Shown: piece by piece, positions 55,240 to 63,673 of the stretch
How positions within the stretch are numbered: the first letter of the stretch is position 1
How the letters are laid out: each line of letters begins with the position of its first letter
NCBI GenBank assembly: GCA_023269675.1
Contig: JAHFSX010000016.1
Span: 53,165-117,164, forward strand
Reading direction: 5' to 3'
From: Verrucomicrobiota bacterium
GTDB taxonomy: Bacteria > Verrucomicrobiota > Kiritimatiellia > RFP12 > UBA1067
DNA: 64,000 nucleotides
Translations under genes and position numbers: made by a program
The notes under the pieces: generated by a model
Told to the model about the DNA's origin: nothing
Seen by the model: the letters and a program-made list of their open reading frames with translations, nothing else
The model's database searches: none

Positions 55240-55638
55240 TCAATCAATGTTGAGCCTGGCGGAGACGGGGATTCCAAGTTGCTGTTCGAGAACCTTCGCT
55301 GCAGCTTCGTTGGAATCATGGCCAATTGAGAATTCCTGCCCACTAACCGGTGGAACTATCTTGAGGTCATAGCGAAGACGTACCAAGAATCCATCGCTAC
55401 GAGTCTTCAGGACTGAAAAGCTGGGATCTCTTAGCTCGGCAAGTATCTTACCAATGCTAGTCCTTCCATCAACATACAGATGGAGGCGCGAAGTACCACA
55501 TTCTTCAAGCATCTTCCCTTGTTGAACAGGTTGCTTCGCCAGTTCTCGGATTCTCGCGTTTCCAGCCTGATTACCGGCGGCCAATGCTGCTTGGAAGGCG
55601 GCAATGATCTGCTCTTTTGTCTTCTTTTCCGTTGCCAT
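55240..55638 (-). CDS. hypothetical protein
   Basis: 132 residues; AAGGAG lies 7 bases before ATG 55638. MATEKKTKEQIIAAFQAALA is a basic helical start, and the C-terminus (RLRYDLKIVPPVSGQEFSIG, ending QQLGIPVSARLNID) resembles a small regulator-like fold, though no family was recognised. Single-gene cassette in the minus-strand series, between two copies of the intergenic repeat. Confidence 0.55.
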   Translation of the reverse strand: MATEKKTKEQIIAAFQAALAAGNQAGNARIRELAKQPVQQGKMLEECGTSRLHLYVDGRTSIGKILAELRDPSFSVLKTRSDGFLVRLRYDLKIVPPVSGQEFSIGHDSNEAAAKVLEQQLGIPVSARLNID

Positions 55639-55667
55639 GCTGAGTCTCCTTGCTTCCTAACGACCGT

Positions 55668-56021
55668 TGATATGCCTCGCTGCTATGCCTCACCAAAAAC
55701 CGCACGAAGTAGTGCCACTCTCCAACATGATTTGAACGGTAGCAAACCCCCTATCCTGCTTCAAGCCTGTTTCGTCGATCATACATTTCCGCTTATTCAA
55801 GGGACATGATCGGGTCTAGATTGAGTGTTTCCGATAATGATGCTGGTTAAATCGGGACGAGTCCAGTGCTTGGGCGCGTCTGCGGCCTTGGCGGGGGGCG
55901 TAGCCCACTCCGCCTTCGGCCTTGACGCTTGCAAAGGTCATTCGCAACTGCGTCAGTAAGTCACAGAGGAGGTGGGTAGCCGACCCCTCTACCAGACCAA
56001 AGACTCCAATAACCCCCCTGT
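55668..56021 (+). repeat. intergenic repeat copy 2
   Basis: Same order of blocks as copy 1: TATGCCTCACC, CTATCCTGCTTCAAGCC, TTATTCAAGGGACATGATCG, then the GCGCGTCTGCGGCCTTGGCG block, CCCACTCCGCCTTCGGCCTT, ending GACTCCAATAACCCCCCTGT. It ends at the 15-bp stem shared with copy 3. Confidence 0.8.
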
Positions 56022-56190
56022 GTACAGTAAGAAGGGCATTGTTATTGTAGACAGGGGGGTTATTGACCCATCCCCTTCATCACCTCTTCTGTGCCACACG
56101 GACGCGGTTGCGAATCCACATCCACAGCAAGCGTCAAGGCCGACGGCGGAGTGGGCTCCGCCCCGACGCCAAGGCCGAAGACGCGCACCG
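55865..56190. repeat. large inverted repeat (copies 2 and 3 facing each other)
   Basis: The right part of copy 2 (55865-56021) and copy 3 (56051-56190) are imperfect inverted copies about 140 bp long. The innermost arms are perfect: CAATAACCCCCCTGT (56007-56021) and ACAGGGGGGTTATTG (56051-56065), with a 29-base loop. A transcript would form a long hairpin. MITE-like origin is possible. Confidence 0.75.
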
Positions 56191-56491
56191 AACCATAGAA
56201 ACGCCCCGATCCCTTGCGCCTCAGCTTCTGCTTGTTACTAGCGGGCTCAAAGAAGTCACCAAGCAAGCTCATGATCGTGGCCTTGTTCCGTTCCCACTCC
56301 GCGTAGCCAAACCCAGACGCCGCCATCGTCTTAGTGATCTCCTGCCCCGGAGCCATGCCCACGATCTTGAGGCCGGCGATGCCGTCATCGTACTCAAAGT
56401 CCCACTTCATCTCATGGGCCTGGTCCCCCGCCCCTATCGTAGCCGAACCCCCTGTCTCCACATACGCGGACTCCAAAATGAAGTGGGGCAT
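56060..56491 (-). CDS. hypothetical protein, 3' end formed by repeat sequence
   Basis: 143 residues from ATG 56491; GTG 56503 is an alternative and neither has a clear ribosome site. The N-terminal 95 residues look like a genuine protein (HFILESAYVETGGSATIGAG, MSLLGDFFEP). From about residue 100 (SVRVFGLGVGAEPTPPSALT) the frame runs through repeat copy 3, so either the original gene was truncated by the repeat or the protein ends there by chance. Function unknown. Confidence 0.5.
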   Translation of the reverse strand: MPHFILESAYVETGGSATIGAGDQAHEMKWDFEYDDGIAGLKIVGMAPGQEITKTMAASGFGYAEWERNKATIMSLLGDFFEPASNKQKLRRKGSGRFYGSVRVFGLGVGAEPTPPSALTLAVDVDSQPRPCGTEEVMKGMGQ

Positions 56492-56544
56492 GGTCGGGTA
56501 CACGCATGCGTCATTGCCTTCTATGCAGGAGTCGGGTCTGGGGC

Positions 56545-56754
56545 CAGCGCATGAGTGTGCCAGAACCCTTGGCTGCGTTCACGCCTTTTCGGGGACCTCC
56601 GTGGGGTCGCTTGTACCGGTTTCAAGTGCATTTGTACTGGAAACCTGGGCCAAGGCACCGGTTCCTAGCCCAAAGAATCAGGCCCCGAAGTCCCTGGAAC
56701 CGGTACAGAACCCCCTTGGTTTAGGTACCGGGGTCTGTGTCTGACGCCAGACTC
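56545..56754 (+). repeat. composite hairpin element A
   Basis: About 210 bases resembling 60055-60279 in order: GCGCATGAGTGTGCCA, CACGCCTTTTCGGGG, TTGTACCGGTTTCAAGTGC, then the hairpin GGTACAGAACCCCCTTGGTT...GGTACC (56702-56729) and the palindrome GTGTCTGACGCCAGACTC (56737-56754). It is non-coding. The remaining gap to 57043 shows no gene. Confidence 0.65.
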
Positions 56755-57043
56755 TTGCCATGGAGAGCAGGCGCGGTGGGCGAACGCTTCTACGCATCTG
56801 CACCATCTGCAACGTGCAGAGAACGTCGGCACATCAATCGGGCTTGTACACGCTCTCCATGATGTGCTAACGTTTGCATACAGTTCTATTCGAGGTCACG
56901 TTGGAGTGTTCCGGCGTGTCTGCGGCCAAGCCGTGGTTCGCGGCCATGTGAGAGCCAGTTCGTTCTTTAATGCGCTGGGGATCCCTCGCGACCGCCGGTT
57001 TGAATTCCTGCCGTCTGCACTCACCAGGAAGAGGGAACGACGA

Positions 57044-58150
57044 ATGTCATCTCCGAAAGCTACAGCACGCATGTTTGAGGCCGCCCGACGAGAGTCTCAG
57101 CGCATAGCCAAGTTACGCCAGCGAGACCTTGAGCGGCAAGCTAAGGAGATGGCGAAGCTTTCAGCGCTCGATCAGGCCCGGCTGGAGGTCGAGACCTACG
57201 AGAACTCGCTGGATATCCTGCTGTCCGTTCACAAGGAGCAGGCGGACGCCATGGACTGGCTATCGATCGCCTCATCCTTGCCTCCCGTCCCCCCTCGCCG
57301 CCAGTCGCACAACGAACTCAAGGCCCGCCAGAGGCAGGCAGTAACACCCTATCTTCTGGAGAGCGGGAACGCCGTGGAGCGGGCGCAAGAGCAGGATGAA
57401 CGGGATTTCCAAGAGGCCCAACAAACTCACGCCGCAGATGTCGTGGAATGGGAGAATATGACCGCCCTTGCGCGTCGCATCCTCAGCAGCGACACCGGCG
57501 CATACATCAAGGCCATAGAAGAGCTCAGCCCGTTCACGGAACTCTCGACGATCGGCTCCTCGCTTCACTTCAAAGTCCACAACCGGCACCTTGTCGAGGT
57601 TAACGTCACCACCTGTGGCCGCCAGGCAATACCCGCAGAGGTCAAGACACTCACGTCAACGGGGAAAGTCTCGGTAAAGGCCATGCCCAAACCCCGTTTC
57701 CTCGAAATCTACCAAGACTACGTCTGCGGCTGCGTTCTGCGTGTGGCGAGAGAACTCTTCGCTTTGCTTCCGGTCGATGCCCTGTTGATCACCGCCTCCG
57801 CGGAGGCGTTGGACACCAGCACTGGCCATGCGGTTGAGCGCCCATTCCTATCCGTCTTCATACCTCGCGCCACCCTTACCGCACTCAACTTTGAAACGCT
57901 GGACCCGTCGGACTCGATTATGGCCATGACTCACCGCGGCGAACTGAAGGCGTCACGAAAGACGGGCGACTTCGAATTCATCACGCCGCTGACGGTTTCC
58001 GACCTCACACCGTCAGAAGCCCCAGGCGGCAAGCCCTTCAGCGATCTCATCGGCCATGCCCAAAGGCTCCGGGCAGCCATGGCCGCGCAATGCGAGAAAC
58101 TGGCCCCCCTGCAGATTGAATCATCCCTTTCCAATGGAGAACCCGCATGA
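57044..58150 (+). CDS. coiled-coil hypothetical protein paired with a DUF4041/GIY-YIG gene
   Basis: 368 residues from ATG 57044, with GAGGGAAC about 9 bases upstream; upstream in-frame codons read as non-coding. The N-terminal 180 residues are charged and coiled coil (ARRESQRIAKLRQRDLERQA, DERDFQEAQQTHAADVVEWE). The C-terminal part is a globular region with beta-strand character (HLVEVNVTTCGRQAIPAEVK) that I do not recognise. Its stop overlaps the next start by 4 bases, so the two proteins are made together and probably act as a complex. Confidence 0.65.
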   Translation: MSSPKATARMFEAARRESQRIAKLRQRDLERQAKEMAKLSALDQARLEVETYENSLDILLSVHKEQADAMDWLSIASSLPPVPPRRQSHNELKARQRQAVTPYLLESGNAVERAQEQDERDFQEAQQTHAADVVEWENMTALARRILSSDTGAYIKAIEELSPFTELSTIGSSLHFKVHNRHLVEVNVTTCGRQAIPAEVKTLTSTGKVSVKAMPKPRFLEIYQDYVCGCVLRVARELFALLPVDALLITASAEALDTSTGHAVERPFLSVFIPRATLTALNFETLDPSDSIMAMTHRGELKASRKTGDFEFITPLTVSDLTPSEAPGGKPFSDLIGHAQRLRAAMAAQCEKLAPLQIESSLSNGEPA

Positions 58151-60021
58151 CCAACATCCTCGCCATCATTTGCGTCGCCCTGCTCATCGCCGTTGCCGTC
58201 TTCCTCTTCCTAAACAAACGCCTTTCCCGCCTCGTGGCCCAGCGCGATTCAGATGTCCTCGCCGCCAAGCAGCAGACCGTGAACGCCATTCAGGAGTGCG
58301 AGGTGGAGATGACCCGCGTCCGAAAGGAAACGGAGCAATCGCTTGCAGAGGCGCAGAAGCTTCTCGACCAGCAGATCGCGGACATGCGCGTTGAATCCGC
58401 GCGTGTGCGAGAGCACTATGAAGCCGAGTCACGCAAGGTCGCCGAAGCCACGCAAGCCCAACTCGCGAAAGCCAATGCAGACGCCGAGAACCTGCGCCGC
58501 TATGCCCCGCTCCACGACGCCGAGCAAGAGGTCCGGCAAACCCTCGAAAATGCCATCAAGGAGGCGGAGGCCCTTCGCGTACAGGCACAAACCCTGCTTG
58601 ACCAGTCCCGGGCCTCCGCGGATATAGACAGGCTACGCGCGACCGAACAGGCGAAGGCCATCTACGAGCAGGCGGACGCCCGGCTCAACCAGGCGACCCG
58701 CGATGCCGGACGCATTATCGCCGGCGCCGAGAAGCGGGCTCAGGAGATTGCCGGCGAGGCCCACGATGCCCTCCGCGACAAGCAGATCCTTGAGCGTGCC
58801 GCCGAGGCCATGCGCAACATAGTCGAAGGCTACGGCAACCGGTATATCGTGCCCACGCACAGCCTGCTTGACGACCTCGCCGTCGAATTCGGCTACACCT
58901 CCGCGGGTGAAGCACTCAAGTCCGCACGCGCTCAATCCAGACGGCTGGTGGAACAGAACGAGGCATCGACTTGCGACTACGTCGAAACCTACCGCCGGGT
59001 AACCGCAAACCGGTTTGTCACAGACGCATTCAACGGCCGCGTGGACGCCGTGCTCTCGCGCGTGAAGCACGACAATGTCGGCGTGCTGGAGCAGGAGATC
59101 CGCGACGCCTTCAATCTCGTGAACCTCAACGGCAAGGCCTTCAAAGACGCCCGTATCCTGGAGGTCTATCTCAACGCGAGGATTGACGAACTCAAGTGGG
59201 CGGCAACGGTGCAGGAACTGGCCCGGAAGCAGCTTGATGAACAGCGCGAGCTCAAGGCACGCATGCGTGACGAAGAAAAGGCGCGCAAGGAATACGAGGC
59301 GCAGATGCGCCAAGCCGCAAAGGAGGAGGAGATCAAGAAAAAGGCTGTTGAAGCGATGGCGAGCGAACTCGCGGCGGCCCAGCTCGCCCTTGAACACGCC
59401 TCCGCCCAGGACAAGTCCCAATTGGAGCGGAAAATAGCGGCCATGCAGCAAACCAACGAGAGCCTGCAGCAGGAATTGGATGCGGCCACAGCAAAGACCC
59501 TCACCATCGCGCAGCAGACCAAAAAAGGCCACGTCTACATCATATCCAACATCGGAGCCTTCGGTGACGGCGTGTACAAGATCGGCCAGACGCGCCGCCT
59601 CAACAGGCAGGACCGCATCGACGAACTCGGAGACGCCAGCGTGCCTTTCGACTTTGACGTTCACGCCTGGATCGAGAGCGAGAACGCGCCCGCGCTGGAA
59701 CACAGGGTCCAGAAGCGCTTCCTAGCGATGCAAGTGAACAAGATGAACTCGCGCAAGGAATTCTTCCGCGTACCCCTCAAAGACATCCGCGATGAGGTCG
59801 AGCGCCTCAGCCAGACCGAGTCCTTTACGATCATCCACTGGACAGACGTGGCAACCGCTGCCCATTACCGGGACAGCCTGGACATTGAAGGTGACCAGCC
59901 GAAGCTGAAGAAGTGGCTCGAACGTCAGGAGGCTCTGGCCGACCGCGACCTGCGGCTGGACAATCTCCGCCTGACATCGGCCGATGTCGCGGAACCCGCA
60001 GTGCAGGAAGAGACTCCCTAA
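58147..60021 (+). CDS. membrane-anchored DUF4041 and GIY-YIG nuclease protein
   Basis: 624 residues. Residues 3-22 (NILAIICVALLIAVAVFLFL) form one N-terminal membrane helix. Residues about 30-190 are coiled coil, followed by a DUF4041-like region (about 205-370: GYGNRYIVPTHSLLDDLAVE). After a second coiled coil, a GIY-YIG/T5orf172 domain begins near residue 458: GHVYIISN and YKIGQTR, with Glu and Asn further on. A membrane helix followed by DUF4041 and GIY-YIG is the arrangement described for membrane nucleases (SNIPE-type) that cut phage DNA during injection. It is coupled to the coiled-coil gene at 57044. Defence role is inference from architecture. Confidence 0.75.
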   Translation: MTNILAIICVALLIAVAVFLFLNKRLSRLVAQRDSDVLAAKQQTVNAIQECEVEMTRVRKETEQSLAEAQKLLDQQIADMRVESARVREHYEAESRKVAEATQAQLAKANADAENLRRYAPLHDAEQEVRQTLENAIKEAEALRVQAQTLLDQSRASADIDRLRATEQAKAIYEQADARLNQATRDAGRIIAGAEKRAQEIAGEAHDALRDKQILERAAEAMRNIVEGYGNRYIVPTHSLLDDLAVEFGYTSAGEALKSARAQSRRLVEQNEASTCDYVETYRRVTANRFVTDAFNGRVDAVLSRVKHDNVGVLEQEIRDAFNLVNLNGKAFKDARILEVYLNARIDELKWAATVQELARKQLDEQRELKARMRDEEKARKEYEAQMRQAAKEEEIKKKAVEAMASELAAAQLALEHASAQDKSQLERKIAAMQQTNESLQQELDAATAKTLTIAQQTKKGHVYIISNIGAFGDGVYKIGQTRRLNRQDRIDELGDASVPFDFDVHAWIESENAPALEHRVQKRFLAMQVNKMNSRKEFFRVPLKDIRDEVERLSQTESFTIIHWTDVATAAHYRDSLDIEGDQPKLKKWLERQEALADRDLRLDNLRLTSADVAEPAVQEETP

Positions 60022-60054
60022 GGGCTCAACACGGCACCCATCGCGCCGGCGGAG

Positions 60055-60279
60055 CTTGCGCATGGGTGTGCTGTGCCAAAACCGTGGATAGCGCTCACGC
60101 CTTATTGGGGTATCGCAGTGAATCTGACCCCGAGAACTCGTACCGGTTTTATCCCTACACTGTACCGGAAACAGCCACTTCTGGACCAATTCCTATACTC
60201 AGAAGCACCGCCTAGCCAGCCAGACATCGGCACAGAACCCCATTGTTTCGGCATCCTGACCGTGTCTGACACCAGACAC
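60055..60279 (+). repeat. composite hairpin element B
   Basis: Related to element A at 56545-56754: GCGCATGGGTGTGCTGTGCC, CACGCCTTATTGGGG, CGTACCGGTTTTATCCC, then GGCACAGAACCCCATTGTTT...GGCATCC (60229-60256) and GTGTCTGACACCAGACAC (60262-60279). The two elements flank the coiled-coil/GIY-YIG gene pair. The rest of the gap to 60308 holds nothing recognised. Confidence 0.65.
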
Positions 60280-60308
60280 ACCGTCCCCGCTGAAAGCACA
60301 ACACCACA

Positions 60309-62213
60309 TCAGCTCAATGATAGCGATTTGGCATTTTGGTTGTAATGAGGTCCAACGCACAGCTCAGAGCGATCAAGCGCCGAATCAATCATCGAAGTCG
60401 TAAAAATAATTTGATGTGTTACGACAGCGCGGGTGGAGAGAGACACTATTACCCTCTGAAAGTTCTGGCTCCGCTCCGACTCCATACCCTTGTCTTCCAT
60501 ATTGTCGCAAATGATCAATCTCGGATACCGGAAAAAGGGCAAACGTAAGGATGCAAAGAATATCGCGTAATGTATGCAGTTTTTCAAGTAGCTGATCGAA
60601 CTTGCCGAAAACTGATTACGACCATCGACTGCAAATGTGTTCCTCCTGAAGTCAAACGCCACCTTCTTTGCCGTTTGAAACGCTTCTTCACGAGGGAGGT
60701 CAGCCTTGAGTAGTTCGACTGCTAAGTCGTGAATAACTTCAAACGCCTCTCCTTTCTTTGACTCTTGATTTTTTTGCTTGGTCAATATTTCAAGATCAAT
60801 CCGCCGAATATCAGATTTAAGATTCCCAATTCTCAATTTAAGCCGTTCGAGAACACCGATTGCCTTTGCTTGCATATGAAAAAACTGCAGTTGGCTTTCC
60901 TGCGTTCCTTTTTCAACAAACAAGGCATCAAGATACTGATCACGACTCGTTCTCACCGTACTCATCATCGCGTCAAATTGCCGTTGTACAGATCGTTCTT
61001 TCTCCACTCGCGCTGGTAGCTCCTCTATCAATTGCGTCAACCGGGACTCTTTGTCTTTCAGAAGCGACTCTGATTCTCGGTGCTGAAAAACTAATTCTTG
61101 CCGCATTCTCATTGCTTGCGAGCGCCCTACTGTGTCACTAATCGATTGCTTGCACAGGAAACACACATCGTTTGAGGGACGTAGCTCAAGTGTTTTAAGG
61201 CAGTGCGGACATCGAGTCAGCGGCAAGTCTCCCAACACTTCTCTCGTTAGAATGGATTCGCCAACATCTGCTATCCTGTTTTCGAGCATTGTGATGAACT
61301 CTCGTGAGTCTTCAATATCGAGTTCAAGAGTACGAATTCCCTTCTCGCATTCTTCACGATCTTTCCTCACATCCATCAGCGTAATGGAAAGGTCCTCACC
61401 GCCAAACGGTCGACTCTCATTCTGACTAGCTGCGTCTGACTTACTCGCTTCATCGATAGCGTTTTGAAGTTCGGCAATAAACTTGGTGGTCTTGCCCAAC
61501 GCGATATTGACCTTTTCCAAGTCCAGTTCATGTCCCGTCTGCTGGAGAACTCCGATAGCACTGTTGTACTCTGTCTCCGCCTTATCCAATTCACGCCTCT
61601 TGTCGCGAAGCTTGATCTCGCAACGGTACAGCGTGTCGTCATATACACCAAAGAGCAAGTCACGAACGGCTTCTCTTGTGAGAGGAGTGTCGAAATGCTC
61701 TGTCCGCATAAGATCTTCCACAAGGCTCAGCTGATCCACGTAGATCAAGCGAAGAATCTGATGCATGGTGATATTACTCTCCATGTCACTGCGAACTTCG
61801 GGGAAACCTAATGCTCTAAAAAGCACTTGGGAAAAGCTCTGCCGCTCCTCCGTGCGCTGGAATGAGAAAATCTGCCAACCCTCACCTGCAGACGCCTTCG
61901 CGTGCGCCATGTCTCCCCAATAGATCATCATGGGTTGTCTGGAAGCTTTTGTAACAGCTCTGCGCAGTGTTAACGCAGCTCCATTAACGCTAACCTCTAA
62001 GAAAACCTCGCTACACAACTCAGCTTCAGCTTTCCATGTTGACAAATCTCCGCCCAGCCCAAAGAAAATAAAGTCCGCAATAGTTGATTTGCCCGAACTG
62101 TTCGCACCTCGAATAATATTTACGCCAGAATGGAATATTTGGTCGTAGACAACCTTACCATTCGAAAAGACCGTCATTTGGCATAACATCAATGTTGGTT
62201 CAAGTTGCGTCAT
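60309..62213 (-). CDS. ABC-3C system ABC/SMC-like ATPase
   Basis: 634 residues from ATG 62213, overlapping the preceding gene by 14 bases. Walker A GANSSGKST (36-44) lies near the N-terminus, as in SMC/Rad50-type ATPases. Long coiled coil occupies the middle with a CPHC...CFLC pair (about 335-355) that could form a zinc hook or zinc ribbon. A C-terminal ATPase half follows, with LIICDNMEDKG as a degenerate Walker B. In ABC three-component (ABC-3C) conflict systems such an ATPase is encoded with a middle component and an effector or sensor component, which is the arrangement here. Predicted phage defence. Confidence 0.75.
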   Translation of the reverse strand: MTQLEPTLMLCQMTVFSNGKVVYDQIFHSGVNIIRGANSSGKSTIADFIFFGLGGDLSTWKAEAELCSEVFLEVSVNGAALTLRRAVTKASRQPMMIYWGDMAHAKASAGEGWQIFSFQRTEERQSFSQVLFRALGFPEVRSDMESNITMHQILRLIYVDQLSLVEDLMRTEHFDTPLTREAVRDLLFGVYDDTLYRCEIKLRDKRRELDKAETEYNSAIGVLQQTGHELDLEKVNIALGKTTKFIAELQNAIDEASKSDAASQNESRPFGGEDLSITLMDVRKDREECEKGIRTLELDIEDSREFITMLENRIADVGESILTREVLGDLPLTRCPHCLKTLELRPSNDVCFLCKQSISDTVGRSQAMRMRQELVFQHRESESLLKDKESRLTQLIEELPARVEKERSVQRQFDAMMSTVRTSRDQYLDALFVEKGTQESQLQFFHMQAKAIGVLERLKLRIGNLKSDIRRIDLEILTKQKNQESKKGEAFEVIHDLAVELLKADLPREEAFQTAKKVAFDFRRNTFAVDGRNQFSASSISYLKNCIHYAIFFASLRLPFFRYPRLIICDNMEDKGMESERSQNFQRVIVSLSTRAVVTHQIIFTTSMIDSALDRSELCVGPHYNQNAKSLSLS

Positions 62214-62706
62214 AGTGATACTCGAATAGTTCGGTACGTCCTCGCAAACCATCATGTCCATAGAGCGGAACCTCCATCAATGGTCCCGTCAAGAGTTCAA
62301 TCAGTTCCGAGTGCCGTGCATCAGCCTGCACAATTACTTTTTTAAGTTGATCTGGAAAATCAATACCTGATCTCTCAACATAACCCTCTCCCAAAGCGTC
62401 CGCAGAGATCAAATTGTGCGAAGCAAGACACCCAAGAGCTTCTACCTGAAAAGGCTCTAGTCGCAAGAAGAGCTGGTATTTATCAGATAAACACTCGAAC
62501 CTGTTTATCAGTTTCTTGAAGCTTTTCCTTTTTTTTAGGAGGCTTCGTGGAAAACGCATTTCAAGAATCTGTGCAGGAAACAACAGATAGAAGTCCAAGA
62601 TGCGAATACGTTCAACATGGTGACGGCCAGGTGGCAATCTATTCAGAAGGCACACCATACGAAAAATGCAATGATGTAAATCAAATGCTGGATGATAAAC
62701 GAGCAT
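62200..62706 (-). CDS. ABC-3C system middle component
   Basis: 168 residues from ATG 62706, which overlaps the stop of the next upstream gene by one base (TGATG), a translational-coupling arrangement. MLVYHPAFDLHHCIFRMVCL, then RIRILDFYLLFPAQIL, resembles middle-component 5-type proteins of ABC-3C systems. It probably links the ATPase to the effector; no catalytic residues are visible. Confidence 0.7.
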   Translation of the reverse strand: MLVYHPAFDLHHCIFRMVCLLNRLPPGRHHVERIRILDFYLLFPAQILEMRFPRSLLKKRKSFKKLINRFECLSDKYQLFLRLEPFQVEALGCLASHNLISADALGEGYVERSGIDFPDQLKKVIVQADARHSELIELLTGPLMEVPLYGHDGLRGRTELFEYHYDAT

Positions 62707-63272
62707 CAGTAAGCCCACTTGATATGGCAATTTCCGGTGAGATAATACAGCATGCCGTTTACCTCCTCAGAGTATAGCCGTAAAGGGTTCTCGCCAAGCA
62801 GTCTTTGGACATCGTCAATAACATGCGACTGAACCAGCCTATTCACCACTTCTATGGGCTGTCCCATTTGAATTGCAGGTACAACATGTTTTTGGAATCG
62901 CGTATAAATTTCTGCCAAAAGAAACGCAAGAATCTCTTGTCCTGCTAGAGAGAATTGATTCTCAAATAGTTTTTTTGAAAAATATTCTTTCGTACGAGAC
63001 GCGAAATCGAATAAGCAGTCCTGTCCAGCAACCCTCAACTTTGTTTCCAAACCGTCTACCGTCTCGCCGGTAGGCGGCATGATATATCGCATCAGTATTT
63101 CCAATGTCTCAGTAAATTTGGCGTCACCTTCTCGCTCCTGCTTGAGTCTGTCAATCAGGTGTCGCATCTGAGTAGGCTCAGAAACGTCATACACGTAGTT
63201 CTTTGTCAGGTGCCCTCCAGCTTGGTCACCATAGACAATATTATTGTTCTGACGTGTGTTAGTGATGTCCAT
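62706..63272 (-). CDS. ABC-3C system third component with GDQAG motif
   Basis: 188 residues starting MDITNTRQNNNIVYGDQAGG. The N-terminal NNIVYGDQAGG tag is similar to the C-terminal end of the neighbouring small membrane protein (NVVFGDQAGRDIKK), and to the short Gly-Asp tags known on proteins of effector-associated systems. The rest is helical (HLIDRLKQEREGDAKFTETL). It would be the sensor or effector side of the three-component system. No strong ribosome site is seen at the start. Confidence 0.65.
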   Translation of the reverse strand: MDITNTRQNNNIVYGDQAGGHLTKNYVYDVSEPTQMRHLIDRLKQEREGDAKFTETLEILMRYIMPPTGETVDGLETKLRVAGQDCLFDFASRTKEYFSKKLFENQFSLAGQEILAFLLAEIYTRFQKHVVPAIQMGQPIEVVNRLVQSHVIDDVQRLLGENPLRLYSEEVNGMLYYLTGNCHIKWAY

Positions 63273-63284
63273 TAAATCACTTGG

Positions 63285-63461
63285 CTACTTCTTGATATCC
63301 CTACCCGCTTGGTCCCCAAAGACAACATTCCCGGACTGTTTGGTCCGCGTCGTATTGTTCTTCTGCTTCATAACGATACGCACAGTAATGGCTATTCCCG
63401 AGGCCACCAAAACCAGTACGCCAACGAGAGCCAGCATCACTTTTGTAGTGTTCGCGTCCAT
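63285..63461 (-). CDS. small membrane protein with GDQAG tag, first gene of the ABC-3C cluster
   Basis: 58 residues from ATG 63461, with AAGGAC 7 bases upstream; an earlier in-frame start has no ribosome site. Residues about 8-30 (VMLALVGVLVLVASGIAITV) form one membrane helix. The tail reads NNTTRTKQSGNVVFGDQAGR and ends DIKK. The stop is 12 bases before the next start. The shared tag suggests it anchors the third component to the membrane. Confidence 0.6.
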   Translation of the reverse strand: MDANTTKVMLALVGVLVLVASGIAITVRIVMKQKNNTTRTKQSGNVVFGDQAGRDIKK

Positions 63462-63673
63462 TCGCTCGTCCTTTCTTCTTACATGCTCAGTCTCACCTTT
63501 GACCAATTAAATTTCAAATTTGTATGACAGTTATATCGCATGACGAGACTCGGAAATTCATTTTTATAACGTATCATTGTTAATTTTCGAATTCCAGAAC
63601 AAATTGCGTCCATTTACCTCCACAATTTGCCCCTATTAATTTCAAAACACCCCAACCCCAAAAGGAGAAGACA
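63462..63673. other. divergent AT-rich intergenic region
   Basis: 212 bases between the ABC-3C cluster (minus) and the AAA ATPase gene (plus). AT-rich near 63510-63600; promoters for both directions probably lie here, but no paired boxes were convincing. Confidence 0.35.

Noticed and set aside
50028..56503. Integron with cassettes
   Set aside because: The recombinase lacks the integron-specific features, and the intergenic repeats do not show paired RYYYAAC and GTTRRRY ends; a single GCCCAAC at about 53286-53292 is not enough.
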